DNA of 10,181 nucleotides from Bacteroidota bacterium (GCA_008501835.1 QQUB01000451.1:1-10181), one strand, 5' to 3'; counted from the first letter of the stretch, positions 1 to 6,739 are shown. Made by a program: numbers and translations. The notes: generated by a model from the letters alone, not told the origin.

Positions 1-517
1 AAACAACCTTTGAATGCTGGAAAAGCGGTTCAGTTTTATACGCTTCTTTAATAAACAAAGGAATCAAACTTGTCATCCAGCCGTGGCAATGGATAATGTC
101 AGGCGGCCAACCGAATTTTTTAACGGTTTCAATGACTCCTTTGCAAAAGAAAACCATCCTGTCCATATTATCCTCAAAAGGTTTACCATCCTCATCCTCA
201 AACATAGCCTTACGTTTGAAGAAATCTTCGTTATCGAGGAAATATACCTGAATTCTGGCCTCTGGCAAAGAAGCAACTTTTATGATCAATGGGTAGTCAT
301 CGTCGTCCACAATAATATTCATTCCGGACAAACGAACCACCTCGTGTAAGCGGTGTCTTCTTTCGTTAATGACTCCAAATCTTGGCATTAACAATCGAAT
401 TTCCATTCCATTTTCATGTGCGTATTGGGGTAGTTTTCTTGCAATTTCACTTACTTCAGAGAGTGCAGTATAAGGCTGCATTTCCTGAGTAACAATCAAC
501 ACTTTCTTTTTACTCAT
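1..517 (-). CDS. Glycogen/starch synthase homologue (GT5 N-terminal domain), 5' part only
   Basis: The reading frame is open on the minus strand from an ATG at 517-515 to the window edge, giving 172 codons of the N-terminal half of a GT5 catalytic domain. It begins MSKKKVLIVTQEMQPYTALS and continues with a LMPRFGVINERRHRLHEV block, a VRLSGMNIIVDDDDYPLIIK block and PPDIIHCHGWMTSLIPL, the segment that carries the HxHxW-like region of glycogen synthases. Family members transfer glucose from ADP- or UDP-glucose to a growing alpha-1,4-glucan in the cytoplasm. The KxGG motif expected right after the first strand (EM-P-KTGG-L in GlgA) is replaced by ALSE near residues 18-21, so donor binding may differ or activity may be lost. 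The gene is divergent from panC, an arrangement I recall from other Bacteroidota. The family is clear; the enzymatic activity is not. Confidence 0.85.
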   Translation of the reverse strand, partial: MSKKKVLIVTQEMQPYTALSEVSEIARKLPQYAHENGMEIRLLMPRFGVINERRHRLHEVVRLSGMNIIVDDDDYPLIIKVASLPEARIQVYFLDNEDFFKRKAMFEDEDGKPFEDNMDRMVFFCKGVIETVKKFGWPPDIIHCHGWMTSLIPLFIKEAYKTEPLFQHSKVV

Positions 518-608
518 TTCAAATTGTTATTTTTTGCGATAACCTGAATTCCCCTAATTTTAAGGAATTTAATCGCATTAATACCTCATTCTTAGGTGAA
601 TAAGGCCA

Positions 609-616
609 CAAAATTA
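609..616 (-). promoter_or_regulatory. Putative -7 box for the GT5 gene
   Basis: On the minus strand this reads TAATTTTG, an exact match to the Bacteroidota TAnnTTTG -7 element, about 92 bases before the GT5 start codon. No TTG is visible at the usual -33 distance, so support rests on the -7 box alone. Confidence 0.4.
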
Positions 617-656
617 GCAAAAAATGGTGACTTTTTCATATTTCTCTCTTCCTTAA

Positions 657-685
657 TTGGCTGATTGTAAAAATAACTATCTTTG
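657..685 (+). promoter_or_regulatory. Bacteroidota-type promoter of panC
   Basis: TTG at 657-659 is followed after 18 bases by TATCTTTG at 678-685, an exact TAnnTTTG -7 box. Transcription would start near 690, leaving a leader of roughly 50 bases before the panC ATG at 739. It lies in the divergent gap and points away from the GT5 gene. Confidence 0.65.
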
Positions 686-738
686 GCCGAAAATTTGGCC
701 GCCTGCTTATCAAGGCGCAAATCCAGACCAACAGCGAT

Positions 739-1593
739 ATGTTTATTTTCAAAAAGACAGAAGATCTAAGAAACTTTTTGCAGCAAAAAAACAATGGTAC
801 CCGTGACATAGGCTTTGTACCTACCATGGGGGCCCTACACGAAGGGCATTTATCATTGATCCGCATGTCAAAATCAAGCAATAGCCTTTGCATTTGCAGT
901 ATTTTCGTTAATCCCACGCAATTCAATCAGGCCGCTGATCTCCAAAAATATCCAAGAACTACGAGCAAAGACATAGCCCTGTTGGCAAAGGTTGGTTGTG
1001 ATGTACTTTTTTTGCCTCACGAATCCGAAATCTATCCGTCTGACCTCGACACCAAAGTTGAGATTGCTATGAATGGGCTGGATACTGTTATGGAAGGCGA
1101 ATTCCGCCCCGGACATTTTGCTGGTGTGATCCAGGTAGTAAAAAGGTTGTTGGACATCACCTCCCCCAGTCATTTATACATGGGGCAAAAAGACTTTCAG
1201 CAGTTTTCCATCATCAAACATATGATCCGGACATTGGATTTACCGGTCAACCTGGTGATGGCTCCAACGGTAAGAGCTGAAAACGGATTGGCCAAGAGTT
1301 CCAGAAATGAAAGGCTTACAGCAGAACAAAAAGAGCAAGCCGGTATTATTTACAAGACGCTCTCTGCTGCCGGTGACGTCCTGCTAAGAAAATCCGTAGA
1401 TACTATCGAAGCCGACGCTATTAAAACACTAAGTATTCCTGGTTTTAAACCCGAATATTTCGATATTGTAGACGGTAATACCCTTCAACCCGTTAAAGAT
1501 GTATTGAATACCGATTGGATAGTAGCCTGCACCGCCGTCTGGGCAGGAGATGTCCGGCTGATCGATAATATGATATTGAAGGATGAAGGGTGA
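739..1593 (+). CDS. panC: Pantothenate synthetase (pantoate--beta-alanine ligase)
   Basis: This 284-residue cytoplasmic enzyme condenses pantoate with beta-alanine using ATP through a pantoyl-adenylate intermediate, the last step of vitamin B5 synthesis. The sequence shows the full nucleotidylyltransferase set: PTMGALHEGH at 28-37 (HxGH-type ATP site), FVNPTQF at 56-62, the GEFRPGHFAGV block, MGQKDFQQ at 148-155 and KSSRN at 186-190 (KMSKS counterpart). The length matches the family, which argues for a whole gene. The ATG at 739 is supported by a promoter about 50 bases upstream. No panD follows; the next gene is a membrane flippase-like protein. An in-phase 7-bp repeat begins six bases after the stop codon. 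Confidence 0.97.
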   Translation: MFIFKKTEDLRNFLQQKNNGTRDIGFVPTMGALHEGHLSLIRMSKSSNSLCICSIFVNPTQFNQAADLQKYPRTTSKDIALLAKVGCDVLFLPHESEIYPSDLDTKVEIAMNGLDTVMEGEFRPGHFAGVIQVVKRLLDITSPSHLYMGQKDFQQFSIIKHMIRTLDLPVNLVMAPTVRAENGLAKSSRNERLTAEQKEQAGIIYKTLSAAGDVLLRKSVDTIEADAIKTLSIPGFKPEYFDIVDGNTLQPVKDVLNTDWIVACTAVWAGDVRLIDNMILKDEG

Positions 1594-1598
1594 AAAAT

Positions 1599-1633
1599 GC
1601 AGAGTGATGAGTGATGGGTGCAGAGTGTAAAAT
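1599..1633 (+). repeat. Degenerate 7-bp tandem repeat, element A
   Basis: Five heptamers run in register from 1599, 1606, 1613, 1620 and 1627. The first and fourth are both GCAGAGT; the second and third are GATGAGT and GATGGGT; the last decays into AT-rich sequence. It sits directly after the panC stop. Its word matches elements B (3328-3355) and C (6589-6623). The GTG at 1618 that could open the next reading frame lies inside this repeat. Confidence 0.8.
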
Positions 1634-1707
1634 TAAATTGGAATGAGTTGAGGTTTGGGGTGTGCCATTGCTTAATCTGCATCAATCTCTTTGAAAAAAC
1701 TAAAACT

Positions 1708-2829
1708 TTGAAAAAGCAACTGATTAATATTTTTAAGTTCACCTTGTTTGTGGGGATAGGCGTTGTGATTCTTTTCCTGGTTTATCGCTATCAGAATGAA
1801 GCCTATATGGCTGAATGTGAACTCAGGGGCATTCCGGAGGCCGAATGCAGCCTTTTAGACAAGGTAATCTCTGACTTCAAAGGAGCGAACTACTTTTGGA
1901 TACTACTTGTCCTTATCGCTTTTACGGTGAGTAATATCAGCCGGGCAATTAGATGGAATATGTTGTTAAAACCTTTGGGCTATAAGCCTAGGCTCATCAA
2001 CTCCTTCCTTTCCGTGGTGCTGGGTTATTTTGCCAATCTCGGTTTTCCACGCATGGGTGAAATCGTCAGGCCGGCTACCCTCGCACGCTATGAAAAAATT
2101 CCGCTCGAGAATGCCCTGGGCACCATCGTTACCGACCGCATCCTCGATGTGATAAGTATTTTGATATTAACTGCCCTGGCCCTCTTGGTGGAGTTTGATA
2201 ACATCTGGGCCTTTTTGCTGGAAAACGCTTCCTTCAGTGACAAGTTGGACACCCTGAAAACCCTGGGTGTTTACTTCCTCTTATTCCTGGCGTTGGCAGG
2301 CATTGTTTCCTTCATTTTCAGGAAACAAATGATGAAAAGTCCACTTTTCCTAAAAGTTAAAGATATAGCCCTCGGATTTTGGCAAGGAATTTTGAGCATC
2401 AGGAAAGTAAAACGCATAGGACTTTTTATTTTCCACAGTGTGAACATTTGGTTCATGTACTTCCTGATGACCTGGTTATGCTTTTTTGCCTTTGAGCCTA
2501 CTGCTCATCTGACCATGCTGGCTGGGCTGGTAGTTTTTGTTTTTGGTGGCTGGGGAGTTGTCATTCCTTCTCCAGGAGGAATGGGAACCTATCATTTTTT
2601 GGTCATTGCAGCACTGAGCATTTATGGCATTAATGGTGACGATGCATTCTCATGGGCCAACATCGCCTTCTTTTCCATTCAAATAGGCGTTAATATTTTT
2701 ATAGGAATGCTGGCATTGATTTTGTTGCCGATTATTAATAGAAATAACTCAAACCCTCAGCCGGTAACTCTGGAACAAAAATCAGAAAACAACATGGCGG
2801 AAGTTCTCGATGAGGGCGAAACCAAATAA
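1708..2829 (+). CDS. Flippase-like integral membrane protein (LPG synthase TM / UPF0104 family)
   Basis: This is a polytopic inner-membrane protein of the family that includes the MprF flippase domain and AglD-like proteins (COG0392, PF03706). The first membrane segment is near residues 11-26, and about seven more hydrophobic stretches follow. Family landmarks are visible: SRAIRWNMLLKPLG, the FPRMGEIVRPATLARYEKIP block with an intact GEIVRP, GTIVTDRILDVI, and the late SPGGMGTYHFLV. The TTG at 1708 is chosen because it immediately precedes KKQL and the first membrane helix, giving 373 residues. The frame is open back to a GTG at 1618, but that codon is inside a tandem repeat and the extra 30 residues are not family-like. 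Between helices 1 and 2 lies CELRGIPEAEC, two cysteines that could form a disulfide if the loop is periplasmic. The substrate is unknown; a lipid or lipid-linked sugar is the family-based guess. rfaE2 starts 11 bases downstream. Confidence 0.85.
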   Translation: MKKQLINIFKFTLFVGIGVVILFLVYRYQNEAYMAECELRGIPEAECSLLDKVISDFKGANYFWILLVLIAFTVSNISRAIRWNMLLKPLGYKPRLINSFLSVVLGYFANLGFPRMGEIVRPATLARYEKIPLENALGTIVTDRILDVISILILTALALLVEFDNIWAFLLENASFSDKLDTLKTLGVYFLLFLALAGIVSFIFRKQMMKSPLFLKVKDIALGFWQGILSIRKVKRIGLFIFHSVNIWFMYFLMTWLCFFAFEPTAHLTMLAGLVVFVFGGWGVVIPSPGGMGTYHFLVIAALSIYGINGDDAFSWANIAFFSIQIGVNIFIGMLALILLPIINRNNSNPQPVTLEQKSENNMAEVLDEGETK

Positions 2830-2840
2830 AAGGCTTTCCG

Positions 2841-3329
2841 ATGATCGATGTAATCAAATCTAAAATACAATCCTGGGAAAATATCAGGACCACTGTCGAA
2901 CAGTGGAAGTCAGAGGGCCAAAAAGTCGTTTTCACTAACGGCTGCTTTGACATTCTGCATTACGGTCATGTTTATTACCTGTCCGAGGCCAGAGCTTTGG
3001 GAGACAGATTGGTTATTGGCCTCAACAGCAGAGAATCCGTTAGCAGACTAAAAGGCCCCAATCGCCCCATTAATGATGATGAGACCAGGCAATATTTGCT
3101 TGCTTCCCTTCAATACGTGGATGCTGTAGTGGTATTTGAAGAGGATACTCCGCTTGAGCTGATTGAAGTTGTGAAACCTGATATTTTAGTTAAAGGCGGT
3201 GATTATACCATTGAAACTATAGTGGGGGCTGATATTGTTTTGAATAATGGCGGGGAAGTGAAAAGCCTGGCATTTGTACCGGGATATTCCACAACTTCGA
3301 TTGAAGAAAAGCTTAAGAAAGGGGAGTGA
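2841..3329 (+). CDS. rfaE2: D-glycero-beta-D-manno-heptose 1-phosphate adenylyltransferase (stand-alone)
   Basis: This 162-residue cytidylyltransferase-fold enzyme transfers AMP from ATP to heptose 1-phosphate. That makes ADP-heptose, the precursor of the lipopolysaccharide inner core. The ATP-binding motif GCFDILHYGH is at residues 34-43, followed by LGDRLVIGLNSRESVSRLKG, RPIN, PDILVKGGDY and a closing VPGYSTTSI. All are typical of the C-terminal half of HldE. The kinase half is absent, and the length fits the single-domain RfaE2 form common in Bacteroidota rather than a truncation. The 11-base gap from the flippase-like gene and the shared strand suggest co-transcription, consistent with an envelope role for both. 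A pantetheine-phosphate or glycerol-phosphate nucleotidyltransferase is less likely because of the KGGDY and STTS motifs. Confidence 0.95.
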   Translation: MIDVIKSKIQSWENIRTTVEQWKSEGQKVVFTNGCFDILHYGHVYYLSEARALGDRLVIGLNSRESVSRLKGPNRPINDDETRQYLLASLQYVDAVVVFEEDTPLELIEVVKPDILVKGGDYTIETIVGADIVLNNGGEVKSLAFVPGYSTTSIEEKLKKGE

Positions 3330-3355
3330 TGAATGCAAAGTGCATAGTGCATAAT
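3328..3355 (+). repeat. Degenerate 7-bp tandem repeat, element B
   Basis: Four heptamers start at 3328, 3335, 3342 and 3349 (GATGAAT, GCAAAGT, GCATAGT, GCATAAT). They overlap the last two bases of the rfaE2 stop codon, and the preceding seven bases, GGGGAGT at 3321-3327, are also in register. The word is the same type as elements A and C. Confidence 0.7.
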
Positions 3356-3372
3356 ATTGTATAACAAAACCA

Positions 3373-3385
3373 GTCGCATAGCGAC
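3373..3385. repeat. Short perfect hairpin GTCGC-ATA-GCGAC
   Basis: A five-base perfect inverted repeat with a three-base loop lies 15 bases before the Nif3 start. There is no T-run, so it is not a terminator. From memory, this hairpin core recurs in other Bacteroidota intergenic regions, which would make it a dispersed repeat or a remnant of one. Confidence 0.45.
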
Positions 3386-3400
3386 GCAATATCGGGAAAT

Positions 3401-4198
3401 ATGCAAATAAGAGAACTGACGAATTACCTCGAAAATATCGCCCCTTTACAATATCAGGAAGGGTATGACAACTCCGGGTTGATTTGTGGAAGCTGGGATA
3501 TGGAAATTCATGGTGTCCTGATCACGCTTGATTCAACTGAAGCAATAGTGGAAGAAGCGATTCAAAAAGGTTGCAACCTCATTGTTGCCCACCACCCTAT
3601 TGTTTTCAAAGGGTTAAAACGGTTCAATGGCAGTAATTATGTGGAAAGAACGGTTATCAAAGCGCTTAAGAACGATATCGCTATTTACGCCATTCATACC
3701 AATCTCGATAATGTGTTCATTAAAGGGGTCAATGAAAAGATCGCTGAAAGACTTGGTTTGCAAGCAACCGAAATCCTCGCTCCAAAAGCTGGCGTTGTGG
3801 ACCCTGATCAACCCATAGGCGCGGGAATTATTGGTAAATTAAAGGAACCAATGGAAGAAATGGCATTCCTCACATTTCTAAAAAACACCATGCAAACAGG
3901 CTGCGTGCGTTATACGGCCTTGCGCGGAAAACCAATTTCTACTGTCGCTGTTTGTGGTGGATCCGGAAGTTTTTTATTGCGTTCCGCACTCAAGGCAAAA
4001 GCGGATGTTTTCATAACCGGCGACTTCAAATACCATGAATTTTTTGATGCTGAAGGCAAATTGATCATCGCTGACATCGGACACTTTGAAAGTGAACAGT
4101 TTACAATTGAACTATTATATGAAATTATATCAGGGAAATTTAGTAATTTTGCACTCCATTGTACGGAGGTGATGACCAATCCGATAAAATATCTGTAG
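3401..4198 (+). CDS. Nif3-like dinuclear metal centre protein (YbgI/Nif3 family)
   Basis: This 265-residue protein carries the conserved metal ligands of the family: the HHP pair H64-H65, H99/D103 in HTNLDN, and H228 with E232 in GHFESE. The N-terminal YDNSGLICG block and the terminal TNPIKYL are also typical. YbgI-like proteins form hexameric toroids with two metals per subunit. They are linked to GTP cyclohydrolase I type 2 annotations, but the true reaction is not settled. The length matches the short E. coli YbgI form; the longer form of about 365 residues with an inserted PII/CutA-like domain is not seen. The C4 zinc-ribbon gene begins 26 bases downstream, a pairing common in bacteria. 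There is no clear Shine-Dalgarno site before the ATG. Confidence 0.93.
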   Translation: MQIRELTNYLENIAPLQYQEGYDNSGLICGSWDMEIHGVLITLDSTEAIVEEAIQKGCNLIVAHHPIVFKGLKRFNGSNYVERTVIKALKNDIAIYAIHTNLDNVFIKGVNEKIAERLGLQATEILAPKAGVVDPDQPIGAGIIGKLKEPMEEMAFLTFLKNTMQTGCVRYTALRGKPISTVAVCGGSGSFLLRSALKAKADVFITGDFKYHEFFDAEGKLIIADIGHFESEQFTIELLYEIISGKFSNFALHCTEVMTNPIKYL

Positions 4199-4224
4199 AA
4201 TCTGATAATAATATTGATAAAATA

Positions 4225-4992
4225 ATGGCAGAATTAACCATAGCTGAAAAGCTGAAACAGCTGTATGAGCTGCAACTTGTTGACTCCCAAATAGACAAAA
4301 TTGAAGTACTGAAAGGGGAGCTCCCGATGGAAGTTAGTGATCTGGAAGATGAGATTCAGGGACTTGAAACTCGCGTGAACCGACTGGAAGGGCAGAAAAA
4401 AGATCTCGAAGATCAGGTTTCTAATCACGAAGCCAATATCAAAGAAGCTCAGATGCTGATCGAGAAGTATACCCAGCAGATGGACAATGTGAAGAATAAT
4501 CGTGAGTTTGAAGCGTTGACCAAAGAGCTGGAATTACAGAAACTGGAGATTCAGCTTTCTGAAAAGAAGATCCGCCAGACCAACCAGGAAATTGAAAATA
4601 AACTTGGTACACTGGAGGCTACTGTTGAACGTAAAGACAAAAAAGAAGCTGATCTCAAAACCAAAAAGGTAGAACTGGAGGAGATCATAGAAAAAACAGT
4701 AACTGACGAAGAAAAGCTCAGACGTAAATCTGATCGCACCAAGAAAAAGGTGGAGGAATGGTTGCTGAAAGCTTACGAAAAAATCCGCACAACTTACCGC
4801 AACGGATTAGCAGTTGTACAGGTTGAGCGTAATTCCTGTGGAGGATGCTTTAACAAGATTCCGCCACAGCTTCAACTGGAACTTGCCCAACGTACCAAAA
4901 TTATCGCCTGCGAACACTGCGGTCGTATTCTGGTAGATGATTATATCATGGAAGTAGGCAAGAAAAAGAAAGAAACTGAAGAAGCAGAATAA
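4225..4992 (+). CDS. Coiled-coil C4-type zinc-ribbon protein (DUF164/CdsZ-like)
   Basis: This 255-residue protein has two parts. Residues about 10-190 are a long charged coiled coil rich in E, K, L and Q, with the NNREFEALTKELE signature. The C-terminal zinc ribbon has C205-x2-C208 (NSCGGC) and C229-x2-C232 (CEHC), then GRILVD. It belongs to PF02591, and some relatives bind nucleic acid or act in stress and dormancy contexts; the role here is unknown. The ATG at 4225 (MAELTIAEKLKQL) is chosen over an in-frame TTG at 4159, which lies inside the Nif3 gene and would add 22 unrelated residues. It ends the rightward cluster and is followed by a strong terminator. Confidence 0.92.
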   Translation: MAELTIAEKLKQLYELQLVDSQIDKIEVLKGELPMEVSDLEDEIQGLETRVNRLEGQKKDLEDQVSNHEANIKEAQMLIEKYTQQMDNVKNNREFEALTKELELQKLEIQLSEKKIRQTNQEIENKLGTLEATVERKDKKEADLKTKKVELEEIIEKTVTDEEKLRRKSDRTKKKVEEWLLKAYEKIRTTYRNGLAVVQVERNSCGGCFNKIPPQLQLELAQRTKIIACEHCGRILVDDYIMEVGKKKKETEEAE

Positions 4993-5013
4993 AAATTCCC
5001 AAAATCAGGGAAG

Positions 5014-5047
5014 AAAAAAGCTCCGTTTTATACGGGGCTTTTTTTTT
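5014..5047 (+). terminator. Intrinsic terminator after the zinc-ribbon gene
   Basis: The arm GCTCCGT at 5020-5026 pairs with ACGGGGC at 5032-5038 across a five-base loop, with one T-G pair. The stem extends through A-T pairs from 5014-5019 and ends in nine T residues to 5047. A weaker TTCCC/GGGAA hairpin at 4996-5012 precedes it. This closes the panC-to-zinc-ribbon cluster. Confidence 0.9.
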
Positions 5048-5091
5048 GCGCGTTATTAATTCCAGGATCATCCCAATCCGGACCGATTATT

Positions 5092-6576
5092 ATGAGAAAA
5101 CACGGCATTTTTATAATTCTAATATTCCTTTTGTCAAAAAGTGCGGCACAGGAACACTTCACATTTTCTCCTGAGGTCAAAAACATCTATGAGAAGACAC
5201 TGAGTCTTCGAATGACCGAAGCACATAATCTGATCGATCAGTCATTTTCTCAGGACCCCAATAATCTGCTCCTGCATCTGGTAGAAGATTACACCGATTT
5301 TTTCACCGTTTACATCAACGAAGATTACGAGGAATTCAAGTCTCTCGTCTCCAATAAGGACAAACGCATCAAAGCTGTTCGAAAGGGCCCTGAATCCTCA
5401 CCATACCTGTTATACTGCGAGGCAGATATCCGGCTGCACTGGGCATTATTACATCTGAGATTTGAGGAATATTTTTCTGCTTTTTCCGAAGTCAATAAAG
5501 CCTTCAAATTATTGAATAAAAACCGGGAAAGGTTCCCGGATTTCATGCCTAACCTGAAAGACCTGGGGATTCTGCACGCTGCTGTTGGCACCATACCGGA
5601 CAATTACAGAAAGGGGGTAGAATTACTCACCAGCCTGGAAGGCAGTATCGATCAGGGGCAACAGGAGATTGAACAGGTGATTACTTATTCGCAGGAACAC
5701 GATTTTGTGTTTGAAGCTGAAACCAAGGTTCTTTATGCTTTCCTGTTGCTGCACCTGGGCAATGAAAAGGATAAAGCCTGGGAAGTAATCACAACCGGAG
5801 GACTTAAACCGGAAAGCAATCCACTGCATTGTTTTGTCCTGGCCAACCTGGCTATGCGAACCGGCAGGAATGATGAAGCTATTCAGTTACTGGAACAACG
5901 CCCTCAAAGCAGAGCTTTTCTTCCACTTCCCTACCTGGAGTTCATGCTGGGCCTTGCCAAACTCCGCCGCCTGGACGAAGATACCGACCAGTTCTTTCTT
6001 GCCTATTTGAATAAAACCCGAGGCCGTCATTTCATCAAGGAAGCCTGGCAGAAAATTGCCTGGGCACACTTGCTTGCCGGTAATGAAAAAGGATACCAAT
6101 CCAATATTTTGAAATGTAAAACAGAGGGCAGAGCCTCTGCCGGAAGCGATAAAAATGCCCTCAAAGAAGCTCAAAGTAACCAAATTCCGGACATCCGGCT
6201 ATTAAGAGCAAGACTGCTTTTTGATGGCGGTTACTATCAACAGGCCTATGACCTTTTGAGTAATAATAGAACTAAAGACTTCCCGGACAATTATTCTAAA
6301 CTTGAATATACCTATCGCATGGGCCGGATCCTCCAGGGCTTAAAAAGGAATTCCGATGCCATTCATTTTTACCAACTCACCATTAATGCCGGAAAATCTG
6401 AGCCATGGTTTTTCGCTTGCAATGCTGCGCTTCAAACCGGGATGATCTACGAGGACTCCGGGAAAAAACGTGCTGCCATTAAAGCCTATAAAGAATGCCT
6501 CTCCATAAATCCTGATGAATACAAGACCGGATTGCATCAGCAAGCCAAGGCTGGGTTGAGTAGACTTGGAGGGTAG
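5092..6576 (+). CDS. Secreted or periplasmic TPR-repeat protein of unknown function
   Basis: This 494-residue protein begins MRKHGIFIILIFLLSKSAAQ, a Sec signal peptide with likely cleavage after A19. The rest is alpha-helical and repeat-like. The clearest TPR units are in the last ~120 residues (YRMGRILQGLKRNSDAIHFY and TGMIYEDSGKKRAAIKAYKE followed by LSINPDE), with more degenerate ones around 230-330. A distinctive central block, LGILHAAVGTIPDNYRKGVE followed by LLTSLEGSIDQG, recalls the TTC39/IML2-type TPR family, so that distant relationship is possible. No enzymatic motif is visible; such proteins usually act as scaffolds. It lies only 45 bases after the terminator and I could not find a convincing promoter. 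A perfect GGCAGAG-C-CTCTGCC palindrome occurs inside the gene at 6127-6141. Confidence 0.85.
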   Translation: MRKHGIFIILIFLLSKSAAQEHFTFSPEVKNIYEKTLSLRMTEAHNLIDQSFSQDPNNLLLHLVEDYTDFFTVYINEDYEEFKSLVSNKDKRIKAVRKGPESSPYLLYCEADIRLHWALLHLRFEEYFSAFSEVNKAFKLLNKNRERFPDFMPNLKDLGILHAAVGTIPDNYRKGVELLTSLEGSIDQGQQEIEQVITYSQEHDFVFEAETKVLYAFLLLHLGNEKDKAWEVITTGGLKPESNPLHCFVLANLAMRTGRNDEAIQLLEQRPQSRAFLPLPYLEFMLGLAKLRRLDEDTDQFFLAYLNKTRGRHFIKEAWQKIAWAHLLAGNEKGYQSNILKCKTEGRASAGSDKNALKEAQSNQIPDIRLLRARLLFDGGYYQQAYDLLSNNRTKDFPDNYSKLEYTYRMGRILQGLKRNSDAIHFYQLTINAGKSEPWFFACNAALQTGMIYEDSGKKRAAIKAYKECLSINPDEYKTGLHQQAKAGLSRLGG

Positions 6577-6583
6577 GAGGGTA
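6568..6583 (+). repeat. 8-bp direct duplication spanning the TPR stop codon
   Basis: GGAGGGTA occurs twice back to back, at 6568-6575 and 6576-6583. The TAG stop of the TPR gene is formed at the junction; with a single copy the frame would still end, at TAA. It looks like recent slippage just before repeat element C. Confidence 0.7.
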
Positions 6584-6588
6584 ACAAT

Positions 6589-6626
6589 GCAGAGTGCAGA
6601 GTGAAGAGTGCAAAATTCAGAATTTT
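6589..6626 (+). repeat. Degenerate 7-bp tandem repeat, element C, ending in a palindrome
   Basis: Heptamers start at 6589, 6596, 6603, 6610 and 6617. The first two are identical (GCAGAGT), the third is GAAGAGT, and the rest become AT-rich. The decayed end forms a perfect inverted repeat, AAAATTC-A-GAATTTT, at 6612-6626. It lies 12 bases after the TPR gene and matches elements A and B in word and phase. Confidence 0.8.
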
Positions 6627-6677
6627 AAATGTTTCATATGGTTTCAAAGAAATAATCCTGACCAGAAAAAATCAATA

Positions 6678-6699
6678 GCACCGTGATTTATCGCGGTGC
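6678..6699 (-). terminator. Possible terminator of prfA (minus strand)
   Basis: GCACCGTG at 6678-6685 pairs with CGCGGTGC at 6692-6699 (one G-T pair) around a six-base loop. Read on the minus strand, a T-rich stretch (TATTGATTTTTT) follows the stem, which suits prfA transcription ending about 80 bases after its stop. The run is interrupted, so efficiency is uncertain. Confidence 0.45.
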
Positions 6700-6721
6700 A
6701 AATAGGACAAACCAAGGACTG

Positions 6722-6739
6722 AGGCCTTCAGGCCTTTTT
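6722..6739 (+). terminator. Intrinsic terminator of the TPR gene
   Basis: AGGCC at 6722-6726 pairs with GGCCT at 6731-6735 across a TTCA loop, followed by a T-run to 6739. It lies between the convergent TPR and prfA genes and is oriented for rightward transcription. Confidence 0.65.

Noticed and set aside
874..1173. 99-codon minus-strand frame across panC
   Set aside because: Lies entirely inside panC in another frame and shows no family motif; panC is certain.
1668..1693. TTG plus TCTCTTTG as a promoter for the flippase-like gene
   Set aside because: The second base of the -7 box is wrong and the spacing to TTG is only 15 bases.
4159..4224. TTG-started extension of the zinc-ribbon protein into the Nif3 gene
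   Set aside because: Adds 22 residues encoded by the 3' end of the Nif3 gene and the gap; the ATG at 4225 begins the family-like sequence.
1599..6626. CRISPR array interpretation of the 7-bp repeats
   Set aside because: Units are contiguous and only seven bases long, with no unique spacers and no cas genes.
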